Shown piece after piece: positions 27,073-35,991 of a DNA stretch of 64,000 nt. Position numbers and translations under genes: made by a program. The notes beneath the pieces were generated by a model. That model did not search any database, had not been told where the DNA came from, and saw nothing but the letters and a program-made list of their open reading frames with translations. This DNA is from Phytoactinopolyspora limicola (GTDB taxonomy: Bacteria > Actinomycetota > Actinomycetes > Jiangellales > Jiangellaceae), in the NCBI RefSeq assembly GCF_011320225.1, contig NZ_JAAOEN010000001.1, positions 787,652 through 851,651 of the forward strand. The letters run 5' to 3'. The first letter of the stretch is position 1. Every line of letters begins with the position of its first letter.

Positions 27073-27921
27073 TCAGGCCTGAGCCATGACCTGCCGCTGT
27101 CGGCCCAGCCCGTTGATTTCCAGTTCGACGACGTCGCCGGCCCGGAGGTACGGCTGGCCGGCGATTCCCAGCGCCACCCCCGCCGGCGTGCCCGTGTTCA
27201 CGAGGTCGCCGGGCTCCAAGACCATGAACTGGCTGAGATACCAGATGATGTGCCCGATGCCGAATATCAGGTTCGACGTGTTGCCGTCCTGGCGCAGTTC
27301 GCCGTTGACCCAGAGCCGGAGTTCGAGTTTCTCTGCCTGCGGAACGTCCGGCGCCGGTACGAGCCACGGGCCTAGCGGGTTGAATGTCTCACAGGACTTG
27401 CCCTTGTCCCACTGTCCGCCACGTTCGAGTTGGAACTCGCGTTCAGACACGTCGTGTGAGACCGCGTAGCCCGCGATCACCTCGAGCGCGGATTCCGGAG
27501 AGTCGAGATAACGGGCCGGCTTGCCGACGACGATACCGAGCTCGATTTCCCAGTCGGTCTTCGTGCTGCCACGTGGGATGAGTACGTCGTCGTATGGCCC
27601 GACCACAGTATTCGGGGCCTTCATGAAGATGACCGGTTCGTCCGGTATCTTCATACCGCTCTCGGCGGCATGATCACTGTAGTTGAGGCCAATGCAGACG
27701 ACCTTTCCGGGGCGGGCGATCGGTGCTCCGACACGTTGTCCCTCAGGGTCAATGGCGACGAGTTCCCCCGCCTCGGCTGCCGCCCGGGCTCGTGCGATTC
27801 CGTCCGCGGCGAGGAAAGCACCGTCAATGTCCGGTGTGATATTTCCGAGATCGAACGTTGTGTCGTCGACACGGATTGCAGGACGTTCGGCACCTGGTTG
27901 CCCGAGGCGTAACAGCTGCAT
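27073..27921 (-). CDS. Fumarylacetoacetate hydrolase (FAH) family protein
   Basis: A 282-residue protein of the FAH/HpcE fold. VVCIGLNYSDHAAESG opens the catalytic domain near residue 72; the metal ligands lie in TKTDWEIELGIVVGK (E-x-E) and the later D of AVSHDVSERE; GDLVNTGTPAGVALG is the conserved C-terminal signature. FAH-type enzymes hydrolyse or decarboxylate 2,4-diketo acids. ATG 27921 has AGGAGA eight bases upstream. It lies 142 bases downstream of a 2-hydroxyacid oxidase on the same strand; together they could oxidise a hydroxyacid to a keto acid and cleave it. Confidence 0.88.
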   Translation of the reverse strand: MQLLRLGQPGAERPAIRVDDTTFDLGNITPDIDGAFLAADGIARARAAAEAGELVAIDPEGQRVGAPIARPGKVVCIGLNYSDHAAESGMKIPDEPVIFMKAPNTVVGPYDDVLIPRGSTKTDWEIELGIVVGKPARYLDSPESALEVIAGYAVSHDVSEREFQLERGGQWDKGKSCETFNPLGPWLVPAPDVPQAEKLELRLWVNGELRQDGNTSNLIFGIGHIIWYLSQFMVLEPGDLVNTGTPAGVALGIAGQPYLRAGDVVELEINGLGRQRQVMAQA

Positions 27922-28063
27922 GCTTATCTCTCCTGTAATAGGGATCTCGTGGGACGATTCTGTCAGTTTGGTCGACGAAACCGAAGTAGTGGTCAATAGG
28001 CGAGATGGGTGATCTATCAATGAATGTCGGCAGGTGAACGCAAAGCCGGAGATCGATCGGCGG

Positions 28064-29275
28064 TCAAAGAATGTGAACGTGCTCCGGAGTGAGCTCATCG
28101 ACCGACCCGACACCGAGCAACTGCATAGTTCGACGCACCTCCGTGGTCAGTATCTCGGCGGCTCTGGCGACCCCACGCTCGCCGCCGGCCATCAAGCCAT
28201 AGAGGTAGGCCCGGCCGACCAAACACGCGTCGGCTCCGAGCGCCACGGCTGCCACGATGTCGGCACCACTCAGGATTCCGGTATCGAGGTAGATCTCGGC
28301 ACGTCCGTTCACCGCCGCGACGACGTCGGGCAGGATCCGCAGCGGAGTGGGTGCTCGGTCGAGCTGGCGGCCGCCGTGGTTCGACAGGACGATCGCATCG
28401 GCGCCCGCGTCGACTACGCGGAGCGCGTCGTCGACCGTCTGGATGCCTTTGACGATCAACGGACCAGTCCAGATCGAGCGCAGCCAGGCGAGATCGTCGA
28501 TGGTCATGGTTGGGTCGAAGAGTGTGTTGAGTAGTTCCGCGACGGTTCCGTGCCACTCGGACAGGGAAGCGAACCTGAGGGGTTCGGTTGTAAGCAGGTT
28601 GATCCACCAGCTCGGGTGCATCGCCGCGTTGGCGACCGTTTTCGCGGTGAGTGAGGGTGGAAGGGTGAACCCGTTGCGAACGTCGCGCAACCGGGCTCCG
28701 GCCACCGGAACGTCGACGGTCAGCATCAGCGCCTCGTAGCCGGCCGCGGAGGCCCGGCGGACGAGATCTTCGCCGGCGGCCCGGTCTTTCCACACGTAGA
28801 GCTGAAACCAACGGCGGGCTTCCGGTGCCGCGGCAGCGACGTCCTCGATCGACGTGGTTCCCATGGTTGAGAGGGCGTACGGAATGCCGACCTGTTGCGC
28901 GACCCGCACCACCGCACGCTCGCCCTCGTGGTTCATCATCCGGGTGAAGCCGGTGGGAGCGAAGGTAAACGGCTGGGCGCTGGGCTGACCGAGCAGCGTC
29001 GTCGATGTGTCGACCGTGGAGACGTCGCGCAGGACTGAGGGTCGAAACTCCACTCGGCGGAACAACTCTCGGGCGCGGCGGAGGCTGACCTCCGCTTCAG
29101 CGGCTCCGTCGGTGTAGTCGAAAACCGAACGTGGTGTCCGGCGGCGGGCGATCCGGCGTAGGTCGGCAATCGTCAGCGCCTTCTCGAGCCGGCGGTCGGT
29201 GGCGTTCATGGTTACGGGTTGGGGGCGCAGGAGCGGCTTGAGGTCGGCCCATCGGGGCAGCTGTCGTCGTGTCAT
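28064..29275 (-). CDS. FMN-dependent alpha-hydroxy-acid oxidase (LldD-like)
   Basis: A 403-residue flavoprotein with a TIM-barrel. [20 protein letters not shown] marks the substrate/FMN region, [11 protein letters not shown] and [16 protein letters not shown] follow, and the catalytic His is in [17 protein letters not shown] near residue 300; the phosphate site is [20 protein letters not shown]. The usual D-G-G-I/V-R is D-T-G-I-L here. It oxidises an L-2-hydroxyacid such as lactate, mandelate or a sugar acid. Start at ATG 29275 follows GGAG. A CTAG-bounded element separates it from the divergent FadR-type regulator, which probably controls it. Confidence 0.88.
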   Translation of the reverse strand: MTRRQLPRWADLKPLLRPQPVTMNATDRRLEKALTIADLRRIARRRTPRSVFDYTDGAAEAEVSLRRARELFRRVEFRPSVLRDVSTVDTSTTLLGQPSAQPFTFAPTGFTRMMNHEGERAVVRVAQQVGIPYALSTMGTTSIEDVAAAAPEARRWFQLYVWKDRAAGEDLVRRASAAGYEALMLTVDVPVAGARLRDVRNGFTLPPSLTAKTVANAAMHPSWWINLLTTEPLRFASLSEWHGTVAELLNTLFDPTMTIDDLAWLRSIWTGPLIVKGIQTVDDALRVVDAGADAIVLSNHGGRQLDRAPTPLRILPDVVAAVNGRAEIYLDTGILSGADIVAAVALGADACLVGRAYLYGLMAGGERGVARAAEILTTEVRRTMQLLGVGSVDELTPEHVHIL

Positions 29276-29295
29276 CGATACTCCGCGGGGACGGT

Positions 29296-29462
29296 GCTAG
29301 TGTGTCGCGCCGGAAATCCGTGCGTCTGAATTTAGTGCCCAGGCGGCGCCTCGCTGCGTTGCCGTCGTCGATCGATGCACCACATCGACCTCCTCCGGCG
29401 CCTTGCGATGCATCCACCTGACCACCAACTTCAGACGCGGATCTCCGGCGCGACACACTAGC
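29296..29462. mobile_element. MITE-like 167-bp element with 33-35-bp terminal inverted repeats
   Basis: Left end 29296-29330 starts GCTAGTGTGTCGCGCCGGA; right end 29430-29462 is its reverse complement over 19 perfect bases, then continues with one mismatch and a two-base gap to 33. Both ends are bounded by CTAG, the target preferred by some IS5-family elements. No coding capacity. It lies in the divergent lldD-like/GntR promoter region. Confidence 0.65.
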
Positions 29463-29490
29463 TGGGGTTGTGATCTGGCTGGCGTGGCGC

Positions 29491-29531
29491 TGTGGTCCTA
29501 CCACAGTAGGTGGTGTGGTTGGACCACACCA
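29491..29531. promoter_or_regulatory. Two FadR-subfamily operators
   Basis: TGTGGTCCTACCACA (29491-29505) and the longer palindrome with nine-base arms at 29511-29531 (core TGTGGTTGGACCACA) both fit the FadR-type T-x-GTnnnAC-x-A pattern. Centres are 23 bases apart, about two helix turns, and the second ends 12 bases before the regulator's -10 box. Confidence 0.75.
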
Positions 29532-29543
29532 AGCCGACCGTCG

Positions 29544-29549
29544 TACGCT
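29544..29549 (+). promoter_or_regulatory. -10 hexamer TACGCT of the regulator gene
   Basis: TACGCT is followed by three bases and ATG 29553, or six bases and GTG 29556; the GTG fits leaderless spacing. Confidence 0.4.
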
Positions 29550-29552
29550 GCG

Positions 29553-30245
29553 ATGGTGAAGGCGTACGAACTCGTCCTGGAATGGATCGAAGGCGAGATC
29601 GCGGAGGGTCGGCTGGCCATCGGCGATCGGCTGCCCGGCGAGCGCGTGGTGGCGGATCGGCTGAGGGTGAGCCGAACCTCGGTCCGGGAGGCTATCCGGG
29701 TACTCGAGGTGATGGGGGTCATTCGTACATCGGCCGGGTCCGGGCCCGACGCTGGAGCGGTCGTCGTCGCCGAACCACACTCCCCACTGACATCCACCCT
29801 CCGTCTCCACCTGGCGACGAGTCATCTGCCGATCTCCGACATCGTGCAGACCCGGATCCTGCTGGAGTCCTGGGCGGTGGCGGAGGCCGCGACGGTGATG
29901 GACGACGCCGCCTTGGATGCCGCCGCCCGGTTGCTGGACGCCATGGACGACCCCGCATTAGGTCCGGAACGGTTTCACATCCTCGATGCGGAGTTCCATG
30001 TGGCGCTGTGCAGGGGGGCCGGAAACCTGTTGGTCTCCACCATCATGGCCGCCCTGCGGGAGGCGATCCATGGTTATGTGATGGCGGCCGTGCCGATGGT
30101 CGACAACTGGCCGGACATCGCGGCCCAGTTGCGGCGCGAACACCGCGCCGTCCTGGACGCGGTGCGTGGCGGGCAGGGTGAGGTCGCGGCAAAGCTGGTC
30201 ACCGACCACATCGACGGCTTCTATCGGGCCACCCGGCTGGCCTGA
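29553..30245 (+). CDS. GntR family (FadR subfamily) transcriptional regulator
   Basis: A 230-residue regulator. The winged helix (about residues 5-70) contains GDRLPGERVVADRLRVSRTS then VREAIRVLEVMGV; the FCD effector domain follows from residue 100, with the metal/ligand-type pattern R-x-x-x-E (TRILLESWAVAEAA), D-A-E-F-H (near residue 148) and H-x-x-I near the end (VTDHIDGFYRA). Start ATG 29553, or GTG 29556 from the promoter spacing. Two operators sit directly upstream, so it represses itself and, through them, probably the divergent hydroxyacid oxidase; ligand likely a hydroxy or keto acid. Confidence 0.88.
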   Translation: MVKAYELVLEWIEGEIAEGRLAIGDRLPGERVVADRLRVSRTSVREAIRVLEVMGVIRTSAGSGPDAGAVVVAEPHSPLTSTLRLHLATSHLPISDIVQTRILLESWAVAEAATVMDDAALDAAARLLDAMDDPALGPERFHILDAEFHVALCRGAGNLLVSTIMAALREAIHGYVMAAVPMVDNWPDIAAQLRREHRAVLDAVRGGQGEVAAKLVTDHIDGFYRATRLA

Positions 30246-30291
30246 GGGCGGGGTTTGAAGCTCCCTTGACGAGGCAACGCCGGCCGACTGC

Positions 30292-30864
30292 TCAGCCTTC
30301 GAGATCGGAGATGGGGATGTCGACCTGGAACGGTTCGGTCAGGTGCGCCACCTCACCCACCATCCAGGTGCCGACCTCGGTGTAGACAGTAGCGTCGTCA
30401 GTAAGCGTGAAGGCGGTGAGGCTGGCTCGTGGTTCGGTCTCTACCAGCCAGAACGCCGGAATTCCCGCGGCAGCGTACTTGGCGGGCTTCAGCAACCGGT
30501 CGAGTGCCATCGATCCGGCCGAGACCACCTCGACGACGAGGCTCAACTCGGAGGCGGGCACGCGGTCAGGATCGGCCCGGGCAGCACGGGCAGAGGCTAC
30601 CGACAGATCGGGCACCAGGTATGTCGGGTGGATATCGACCGCCACCGGTCCCAGGACGTGACTGGTGGGGCCGATAGCCGCGGCGATGACACGTTCGAGG
30701 CTGGAGCAGACGGTCTGGTGCCACAACCCCGGTGGCGGCGTCATGTACAAGCCGCCCTCGATGATCTCGAAGCGCCAGCTGGAGTCGGGGATTTTCCGGA
30801 GATCGTCGAAGGTCCAAGGCTCGTTCCGGTCAACGGGAATCTCTGGAGCTGTCATCTCGACCAC
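30292..30864 (-). CDS. Uma2 family (PD-(D/E)XK) nuclease-like protein
   Basis: About 190 residues. It has the Uma2/DUF820 order: WRFEIIEGGLYMTPPPG (E of the core), LVPDLSVA (the PD of the motif), LSLVVEVVSAGS (E-V-x-S) and KPAKYAAAGIPAFWLVE (catalytic K and the following strand). These proteins have a restriction-endonuclease fold and are widespread in cyanobacteria and actinobacteria with unclear biological role. GTG 30864 is six bases from GGAGG; ATG 30855 is an alternative. It stands alone between the regulator and gpmA. Confidence 0.8.
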   Translation of the reverse strand: MVEMTAPEIPVDRNEPWTFDDLRKIPDSSWRFEIIEGGLYMTPPPGLWHQTVCSSLERVIAAAIGPTSHVLGPVAVDIHPTYLVPDLSVASARAARADPDRVPASELSLVVEVVSAGSMALDRLLKPAKYAAAGIPAFWLVETEPRASLTAFTLTDDATVYTEVGTWMVGEVAHLTEPFQVDIPISDLEG

Positions 30865-30920
30865 CACGTCCCTCCAGCCTGATGTCAGTTTCGCATCACG
30901 CCGATCGTGCCGCCAGCCTC

Positions 30921-30973
30921 CTGCCCAACCCCCTGCCCAACCCCCTGCCCGACCGGTTGTCAGGCCGGACAAC
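30921..30973. repeat. 12-bp tandem repeat and adjacent GTTGTC/GACAAC inverted repeat
   Basis: CTGCCCAACCCC occurs at 30921 and 30933, with a degenerate third unit at 30945. Directly after, GTTGTC (30956-30961) and GACAAC (30968-30973) flank six bases. The remainder of the 30865-31047 gap shows no gene. Confidence 0.6.
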
Positions 30974-31047
30974 TCGGCGAGCAGGGGGGCAGGCGGGGCG
31001 AGTGGGCTGGTGTGTCCGCGCTTCGGGTTGGCTGCGCTGCTTCTTGG

Positions 31048-31794
31048 TCAGCGGCCCTGGTTCTTGACCGCTTCGATGGCTGCCGCCGCGGCGTCCGGAT
31101 CCAGGTACTCGCCACCACGTGCGACGGGGCGCATCGCCTCGTCGAGGTGGTACAGAAGCGGCACACCGGTAGGGATATTCAGGCCGGCGATGTCGTCGTC
31201 GGAGATCCCGTCGAGGTGTTTCACGAGTGCCCGCAGCGAATTGCCGTGGGCCACGACAGCAACCGTCTGTCCGCCGCGCAGATCCGGCACGATGGCGTCG
31301 TACCAGTACGGCAGGAACCGGCCCAGGACGTCCTTCAAGCACTCGGTGCGCGGCAACAACTCTGGCGGCAGATCCGCGTACCGGGGGTCGCCACTTTGCG
31401 AGAATTCGTCGTCGTCGGCGATGGGTGGTGGCGGGGTGTCGTAGGAGCGTCGCCACAGCATGAATTGTTCTTCGCCGAACTCGTCGAGCGTCTGCTTCTT
31501 GTCTTTACCCTGCAGTGCGCCGTAGTGACGTTCGTTGAGCCGCCACGACCGGCGGACCGGGATCCAGTGCCGGTCGGCGACGTCGAGGGTGATGTTCGCG
31601 GTGCGGGTGGCGCGGCGCAGCACGCTGGTGTGGACGACGTCGGGTAGGACGCCGCGCTCGGACAGCAGCTCACCGCCCCGGCGGGCTTCGGCCTCACCGG
31701 TATTGGTCAGGTCGACGTCCACCCAACCGGTGAAGAGATTCTTCGCGTTCCACTCGCTCTCGCCATGCCGGAGCAACACCAGACGGTAGGTCAT
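31048..31794 (-). CDS. gpmA: 2,3-bisphosphoglycerate-dependent phosphoglycerate mutase
   Basis: This glycolytic enzyme interconverts 3- and 2-phosphoglycerate through a phosphohistidine. The 248-residue protein has [20 protein letters not shown] (catalytic His of R-H-G-E), [26 protein letters not shown] and the second active-site His in [19 protein letters not shown]. The usual length is about 248, so it is complete. The ATG at 31794 is leaderless-type (see the hexamer at 31801). It sits in the conserved mshA-ybjN-gpmA order known from mycobacteria. Confidence 0.95.
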   Translation of the reverse strand: MTYRLVLLRHGESEWNAKNLFTGWVDVDLTNTGEAEARRGGELLSERGVLPDVVHTSVLRRATRTANITLDVADRHWIPVRRSWRLNERHYGALQGKDKKQTLDEFGEEQFMLWRRSYDTPPPPIADDDEFSQSGDPRYADLPPELLPRTECLKDVLGRFLPYWYDAIVPDLRGGQTVAVVAHGNSLRALVKHLDGISDDDIAGLNIPTGVPLLYHLDEAMRPVARGGEYLDPDAAAAAIEAVKNQGR

Positions 31795-31800
31795 GCTTGG

Positions 31801-31806
31801 AGCCTA
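31801..31806 (-). promoter_or_regulatory. -10 hexamer TAGGCT of gpmA
   Basis: On the minus strand TAGGCT is followed by six bases and the gpmA ATG (31794). It lies between the upstream gene's stop and gpmA, giving gpmA its own leaderless transcript. Confidence 0.5.
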
Positions 31807-32283
31807 ACGCGGCCGCAGATGCTCGAACGCGGCGAGGTTGCGAGTGGACTCGCCCCGGGCTAGTCGCCACTCCCATTCGCGCCGGATGGACGTGGCGAAA
31901 CCCAACTCCAAGATGGTGTTGAAGGCTGAGTCGGCGGTGGTCAGGATGGCGCCCAGTAGTTGGTCGACGTGTTCGTGGCTGACCGCCGCTAGGGGTATGC
32001 GCCCGACCAGATAGATGTCGCCGGCACGGTCGACGGCGAACGCCACCCCCGGCAGGCGTGCGTTGCGTTCCAGCAGCCAACGGTGGACATCGCCGTGGTT
32101 CTCGTCCGGGCAGCGGGCGACGAACGCGTTGATCACCACGCTGTGGTCGCGGACCGCGAGGCTACAGGCGGTGGTGAGCTTGCGTTCACCAGGTAGTTCT
32201 ACGGAGAAGGATCCGGGGGTGGGTTCGTCCCAGGTCAACTCCGACGTGGTGAGGTAATCGCGGATGATGTCGGTTGGTTTCAC
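31804..32283 (-). CDS. YbjN domain-containing protein
   Basis: A 159-residue protein of the type III secretion chaperone-like fold (YbjN). [20 protein letters not shown] opens the domain; [36 protein letters not shown] and the closing [16 protein letters not shown] are typical of the actinobacterial form encoded between mshA and gpm (the Rv0487 position in M. tuberculosis). The GTG start overlaps the mshA stop by four bases, so it is made with MshA. No enzymatic function is known; a chaperone or mycothiol-related accessory role is only inference from position. Confidence 0.82.
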   Translation of the reverse strand: MKPTDIIRDYLTTSELTWDEPTPGSFSVELPGERKLTTACSLAVRDHSVVINAFVARCPDENHGDVHRWLLERNARLPGVAFAVDRAGDIYLVGRIPLAAVSHEHVDQLLGAILTTADSAFNTILELGFATSIRREWEWRLARGESTRNLAAFEHLRPR

Positions 32284-33575
32284 GAGCAGCGCACCGCCTC
32301 GAGGAGTTCGGCCCGGTGCCGGTCCCGGGTGTCGGTGTAGATCTCGAGGGTACGGGCCGCCGTCGCCGCCCAACCGAACTGGGCGGCGTGCCGTAAGGCA
32401 CCGGTGCGCAGTTGATCCAGGCGGGGTTGGTCGTCGAGGAGCGCGCCGATGGCATGCGCCCACCTCGCGGGGTCATGGCCGGTGACGAGGACCCCGGAGT
32501 GTCCGTCGTGGACCGCCGTTCTGAGCCCGCCGATCGCCGAGGCGACGACGGGTGTGCCGCAGGCCTGCGATTCTAAGGCCACCAGGCCGAACGATTCGTT
32601 GTACGACGGCACCACCGTGAGATCGCTGGCCCGATACCAATCCGCGAGGGTGGCCTGCGGGACCGGTGGGTGTAGCCGGACGATGTCGGCGACGTCGAGC
32701 GACTCGGCCAGCCGAATGACGCTGTCAGGGTGTTCGGTGCCGGTTCCCGACAACCCGCCGACGATAGGTACTACCAGGCGGCGGCGCAGGGTCGGTTCGG
32801 CCGCCACCAGCCGGGCGGCGGTGCGAACCAGGATGTCCGGGGCCTTGAGGGGTTGGATCCGGCCGGCGAAGAGCAAGACGGCGGCAGCCGGGTCCAATCC
32901 GAGCCGCCGCCGCGCCGCAGCCCGAAGGCCCGGCGTGAAAAGAGTCAGGTCGACGCCGGGCCACACCGTTTCGACCCGCTCCGGAGTGGCGCCGTACAGC
33001 CGAACCAGCTGCACTGCCTCGTCGTCGGTGTTGGCGATCAGCCGGTGCGCCGCGCGGACGATCTGTTCTTCGCCGCGCTCGCGGGGTGGTGGCTCGGGCC
33101 GGTCGCCAGCGGCGAGCGCCCGGTTCTTGATCTTGGCCATGGTGTGCATGGAGTGCACTAAAGGGACTCCCCAGCGATCGGCCACCACCCTCCCGACCTG
33201 CCCGGACAGCCAGTAGTGGGAGTGCACGACGTCGTACCAGCCGGGCTGGCGGGCAGCTTCGGCGCGGAGCACTCCGGTGGTGAGTGCGCACATCTGGGCC
33301 GGGAGGTGACTCTTCGGCAACGGCTCGTATGGGCCGGCGGGGACGTGGTGGACCGTGACCCCCGGCGCTGCCGGGGCCACCGGCGGGAGCTCGGACGATG
33401 TGGCCCGAGTGAAGATCTCGACTTCGACGCCCGCTGCGGCGATCTCTCTGGCCAGTTGGACGATGTACACGTTCATGCCGCCGGCGTCGCCGGAGCCTGG
33501 TTGGTCAAGGGGGGACGTGTGAACGCTGAGCATGGCAACCCGTCGGAGCGGGGTAGCGCGGCGGCGGTCGGTCAC
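32280..33575 (-). CDS. mshA: D-inositol-3-phosphate glycosyltransferase, mycothiol synthesis
   Basis: MshA joins GlcNAc from UDP-GlcNAc to 1D-myo-inositol 3-phosphate, the first step of mycothiol synthesis. The 431-residue GT-B (GT4) enzyme begins with [20 protein letters not shown] and GGMNVYI (inositol-phosphate site); [49 protein letters not shown] and the nucleotide-sugar E-x7-E in [20 protein letters not shown] are present. Start GTG at 33575 has AGGAG ten bases upstream. Its presence shows the organism uses mycothiol. Confidence 0.93.
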   Translation of the reverse strand: MTDRRRATPLRRVAMLSVHTSPLDQPGSGDAGGMNVYIVQLAREIAAAGVEVEIFTRATSSELPPVAPAAPGVTVHHVPAGPYEPLPKSHLPAQMCALTTGVLRAEAARQPGWYDVVHSHYWLSGQVGRVVADRWGVPLVHSMHTMAKIKNRALAAGDRPEPPPRERGEEQIVRAAHRLIANTDDEAVQLVRLYGATPERVETVWPGVDLTLFTPGLRAAARRRLGLDPAAAVLLFAGRIQPLKAPDILVRTAARLVAAEPTLRRRLVVPIVGGLSGTGTEHPDSVIRLAESLDVADIVRLHPPVPQATLADWYRASDLTVVPSYNESFGLVALESQACGTPVVASAIGGLRTAVHDGHSGVLVTGHDPARWAHAIGALLDDQPRLDQLRTGALRHAAQFGWAATAARTLEIYTDTRDRHRAELLEAVRCS

Positions 33576-33834
33576 GTCGGTGCTACTCCTGTCCGTTGGC
33601 CGTCTCGTACGTCACACCCCAGCTACAACACCGCGCGGCCCCTGTCTCTTCCGCCCACCCGGCCGGTATCGTCAGCGTTCGTTATGAGGGGTGTAGCGGT
33701 GCGAGCCACAGTTCTGTGACCGATTCGTAATCAACGTCACAGTGCGAGATGTGCAACCGGCCCGGCACGATGTGCGTCATGTCGGGTGGGGGCGGCGTCG
33801 ACAGTAGCCGCATCGAGCCGGAGAGGAACGTGTC

Positions 33835-35013
33835 GTGCGCAACAGAAGAATCGCGAAGATCGTGGGGGCTGCCGTGCTGGTGGTGGCCGTGGGCACGGGG
33901 GGAGCCTACGGAATCGGCCAGCTGCTCTCCGACGATTCCGCTGCTGCCACGACATCCGCCGACCCGGCGAGCGCATCGCCGACACAGCGTTCCGAGGAAC
34001 TCGCCGAGGCTCCGACCCTGGCGCCCTCGTCGACGCCTACCGTCACGCCCGCCCCCACCACGACCCCCGAGCCGGAGGAGACCGAGCCGCCCGAGCCTGA
34101 GCCGTTGTTCGACGCTGGTGACACCGGTGACGACATCCGCGAACTCCAGGCCCGCCTGAAGCAACTGCGATGGTACGAGCCGGACATTTCAGGTGAGTAC
34201 GACGACATTACGACGGCCTCGGTCGCTGGCTTCCAGGTGAAGCGGGAGCTGCCGGAGACCGGCGTGGTCGACGAGGACACGTGGGACCGGCTGGTGGCGA
34301 TGACCCGCAAACCCACCGACGACGAATTGCACAACCGGATCGTCGCCGGCCCACCGATCCTGAGCCCCGGCGACTCCGGTGACCGCGTTCGTGAGCTCCA
34401 GGCCCGTCTGAAGCAGATCGGATGGTTCACCGGTGAGGTCACGCCCAACTACGGCGACGTCACGCGGGTCGCGGTGGCCGGCTTCCAGGTGAAGCGGGAG
34501 CTGCCGGAGACCGGCGCGGTGGACCAAGACACGTGGGACCGGCTGGCCGCGATGACCCGCAAACCCACCGAGGACGAGCTGCACAATCGCGAGCCGGACG
34601 AGGATGAGCCCGACGACACCACCACCACACCGGTGGCCGGGCTCGACCCGCGCTGCACCACCGGTCGTGCGCTGTGTATCGACAAGACGTCCCGGAGCCT
34701 GCGCTGGGTGGTGGACGGACAGGTGAAGACCACACTCGACGTACGGTTCGGGTCGGAGCTGACACCGACCCGTGAGGGCGCCTTCAAGGTCGGCTGGAAG
34801 TCACGTGATCACGTGTCATCCCTCTACGACACCCCGATGCCCTACGCGATGTTCTTCAGCGGTGGTCAGGCGGTCCACTACTCACCCGACTTCGCCCAGA
34901 ACGGGTACAACGGCGCGTCGCACGGCTGCGTCAACGTCCGGGACAAGGGCGCGATCGCGTCGCTGTTCGACCAGGTGAAGGTCGGCGACAAGGTGATCGT
35001 CTACCACTCCTAG
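33835..35013 (+). CDS. L,D-transpeptidase with two peptidoglycan-binding repeats
   Basis: A 392-residue cell-wall enzyme. A membrane anchor or signal (about 7-28) leads to a Ser/Thr/Pro/Glu-rich stalk (35-90), two PG_binding_1 repeats (about 92-152 and 178-238, nearly identical: GFQVKRELPETG occurs in both) and a YkuD catalytic domain with His363 and Cys365 in SHGCVNVRD. It forms 3-3 crosslinks in peptidoglycan. GTG at 33835 follows GAGAGGAAC. The two repeats are so alike at DNA level that a recent internal duplication is likely. It is divergent from mshA and ends at a long inverted repeat. Confidence 0.9.
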   Translation: MRNRRIAKIVGAAVLVVAVGTGGAYGIGQLLSDDSAAATTSADPASASPTQRSEELAEAPTLAPSSTPTVTPAPTTTPEPEETEPPEPEPLFDAGDTGDDIRELQARLKQLRWYEPDISGEYDDITTASVAGFQVKRELPETGVVDEDTWDRLVAMTRKPTDDELHNRIVAGPPILSPGDSGDRVRELQARLKQIGWFTGEVTPNYGDVTRVAVAGFQVKRELPETGAVDQDTWDRLAAMTRKPTEDELHNREPDEDEPDDTTTTPVAGLDPRCTTGRALCIDKTSRSLRWVVDGQVKTTLDVRFGSELTPTREGAFKVGWKSRDHVSSLYDTPMPYAMFFSGGQAVHYSPDFAQNGYNGASHGCVNVRDKGAIASLFDQVKVGDKVIVYHS

Positions 35014-35148
35014 CCGGTGATCGTTGCCGGATTTCTGCCCTCACCCCCGGTGATCAAACCCCAGATCGCGTCGCTATTGCGACACGAAGCCGGCAACGAT
35101 CACCGGGGGTGAGGGCAGAAATCCGGCAACGATCACCGGGGGTGAGGG
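35014..35148. repeat. 42-bp perfect inverted repeat with an overlapping 33-bp direct repeat
   Basis: Arms 35014-35055 and 35098-35139 are perfectly complementary (left arm starts CCGGTGATCGTTGCCGG), separated by 42 bases that contain a GTCGC-TATT-GCGAC hairpin. A 33-base unit starting CCGGCAACGATCACCGGGGG at 35090 recurs from 35123 for 26 bases. The element begins directly after the L,D-transpeptidase stop and ends 21 bases before the phoU stop, so it may terminate both convergent genes. Confidence 0.8.
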
Positions 35149-35168
35149 TGAACGAAAGGGGCCGAGGG

Positions 35169-35810
35169 TCAGCGGATCTCGCCGGTGACCAGGTAGCGCA
35201 CGTTGGCCGCGATCTCGACGGTGTGGTCGGCGAACCGTTCGTAATAGCGCCCCAGCAGTGCGATGTCGACAGCCGCCTCCACGCCGCGACTCCAGTCATC
35301 GTCCAACAGCACGAGGAAGAGAGAACGGTGCAGCTGGTCCATCTCATTGTCGTCGCGGGCAAGTTCGGCGGCGACCTTGAGATCGTGGGTCCGAAGGACC
35401 TGCCCGGCTTTGTCGACCATCCGGACCGCGGTCTCACCCATGGCGGCGAACGTGCTGCGTAGTTCCGCGGGGATGGCGTGGTCGGGGTAACGCATACGGG
35501 CGATCTTCGCGATGTGGACCGTCAGGTCGCCCATCCGTTCGACGTCGGCGGTGATCCGGAGCGCTGAGGTGGCGAATCTGAGATCGCTGGCCACGGGATT
35601 CTGGGTCGCCATCAGCTCGATCACGTGCTCGTCGATCTCCAGCTGGTCGCGGTTGATCGCCGGATCGGCGGCGACGACCTTCTCGGCCAAGGCCAGCTCG
35701 GCTTCCAGCAGTGCCGTGGACGCCCAGCGCATCTGTTCGTTCGCCTTGCGCGTCATGCCGATCAACCGGCCGGTTACGGCGTCGAGCTGTTCGCGGTAGG
35801 CCTCGCGCAT
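35169..35810 (-). CDS. phoU: Phosphate transport/signalling regulator PhoU
   Basis: PhoU links the Pst phosphate transporter to the phosphate sensor kinase. The 213-residue all-helical protein has two PhoU repeats; each holds a metal-binding E/D-x-x-x-D-type helix, seen as ALRITADVERMGDLTVHIAK and VDIALLGRYYERFADHTVEI. ATG 35810 is preceded by GGGAA and starts the family sequence MREAYREQLDAVTGRLIGMT. It is divergent from senX3-regX3, the phosphate two-component system, the layout known from other actinobacteria. pst genes are not in the window. Confidence 0.93.
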   Translation of the reverse strand: MREAYREQLDAVTGRLIGMTRKANEQMRWASTALLEAELALAEKVVAADPAINRDQLEIDEHVIELMATQNPVASDLRFATSALRITADVERMGDLTVHIAKIARMRYPDHAIPAELRSTFAAMGETAVRMVDKAGQVLRTHDLKVAAELARDDNEMDQLHRSLFLVLLDDDWSRGVEAAVDIALLGRYYERFADHTVEIAANVRYLVTGEIR

Positions 35811-35977
35811 GTGTCGTCGTTCCCGTCGTTGTCGGTGGTCGTAACTTCGAGCACAGAGTAGGTCGCACGGGTAGACGGCGAGCGGCACAAGGTGAATCAG
35901 CTGCGAAATACCGGTGAACATCGTCGGCCAAACCGCGTCGTAGTGGCGTTTTGTGCTGCGTGAGCCGCAGATCCCCG

Positions 35978-35983
35978 TACTAT
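35978..35983 (+). promoter_or_regulatory. -10 hexamer TACTAT of senX3
   Basis: TACTAT, eight bases, then GTG 35992 in frame with the kinase; the in-frame ATG at 35986 is only two bases from the hexamer. Confidence 0.45.
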
Positions 35984-35991
35984 CGATGAAT

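Noticed and set aside
35810-35990. PHO-box-like repeats (ATTCACC) between phoU and senX3
   Set aside because: Only one unit resembles the GTTCACC consensus; the expected 11-bp direct repeats are not present clearly enough.
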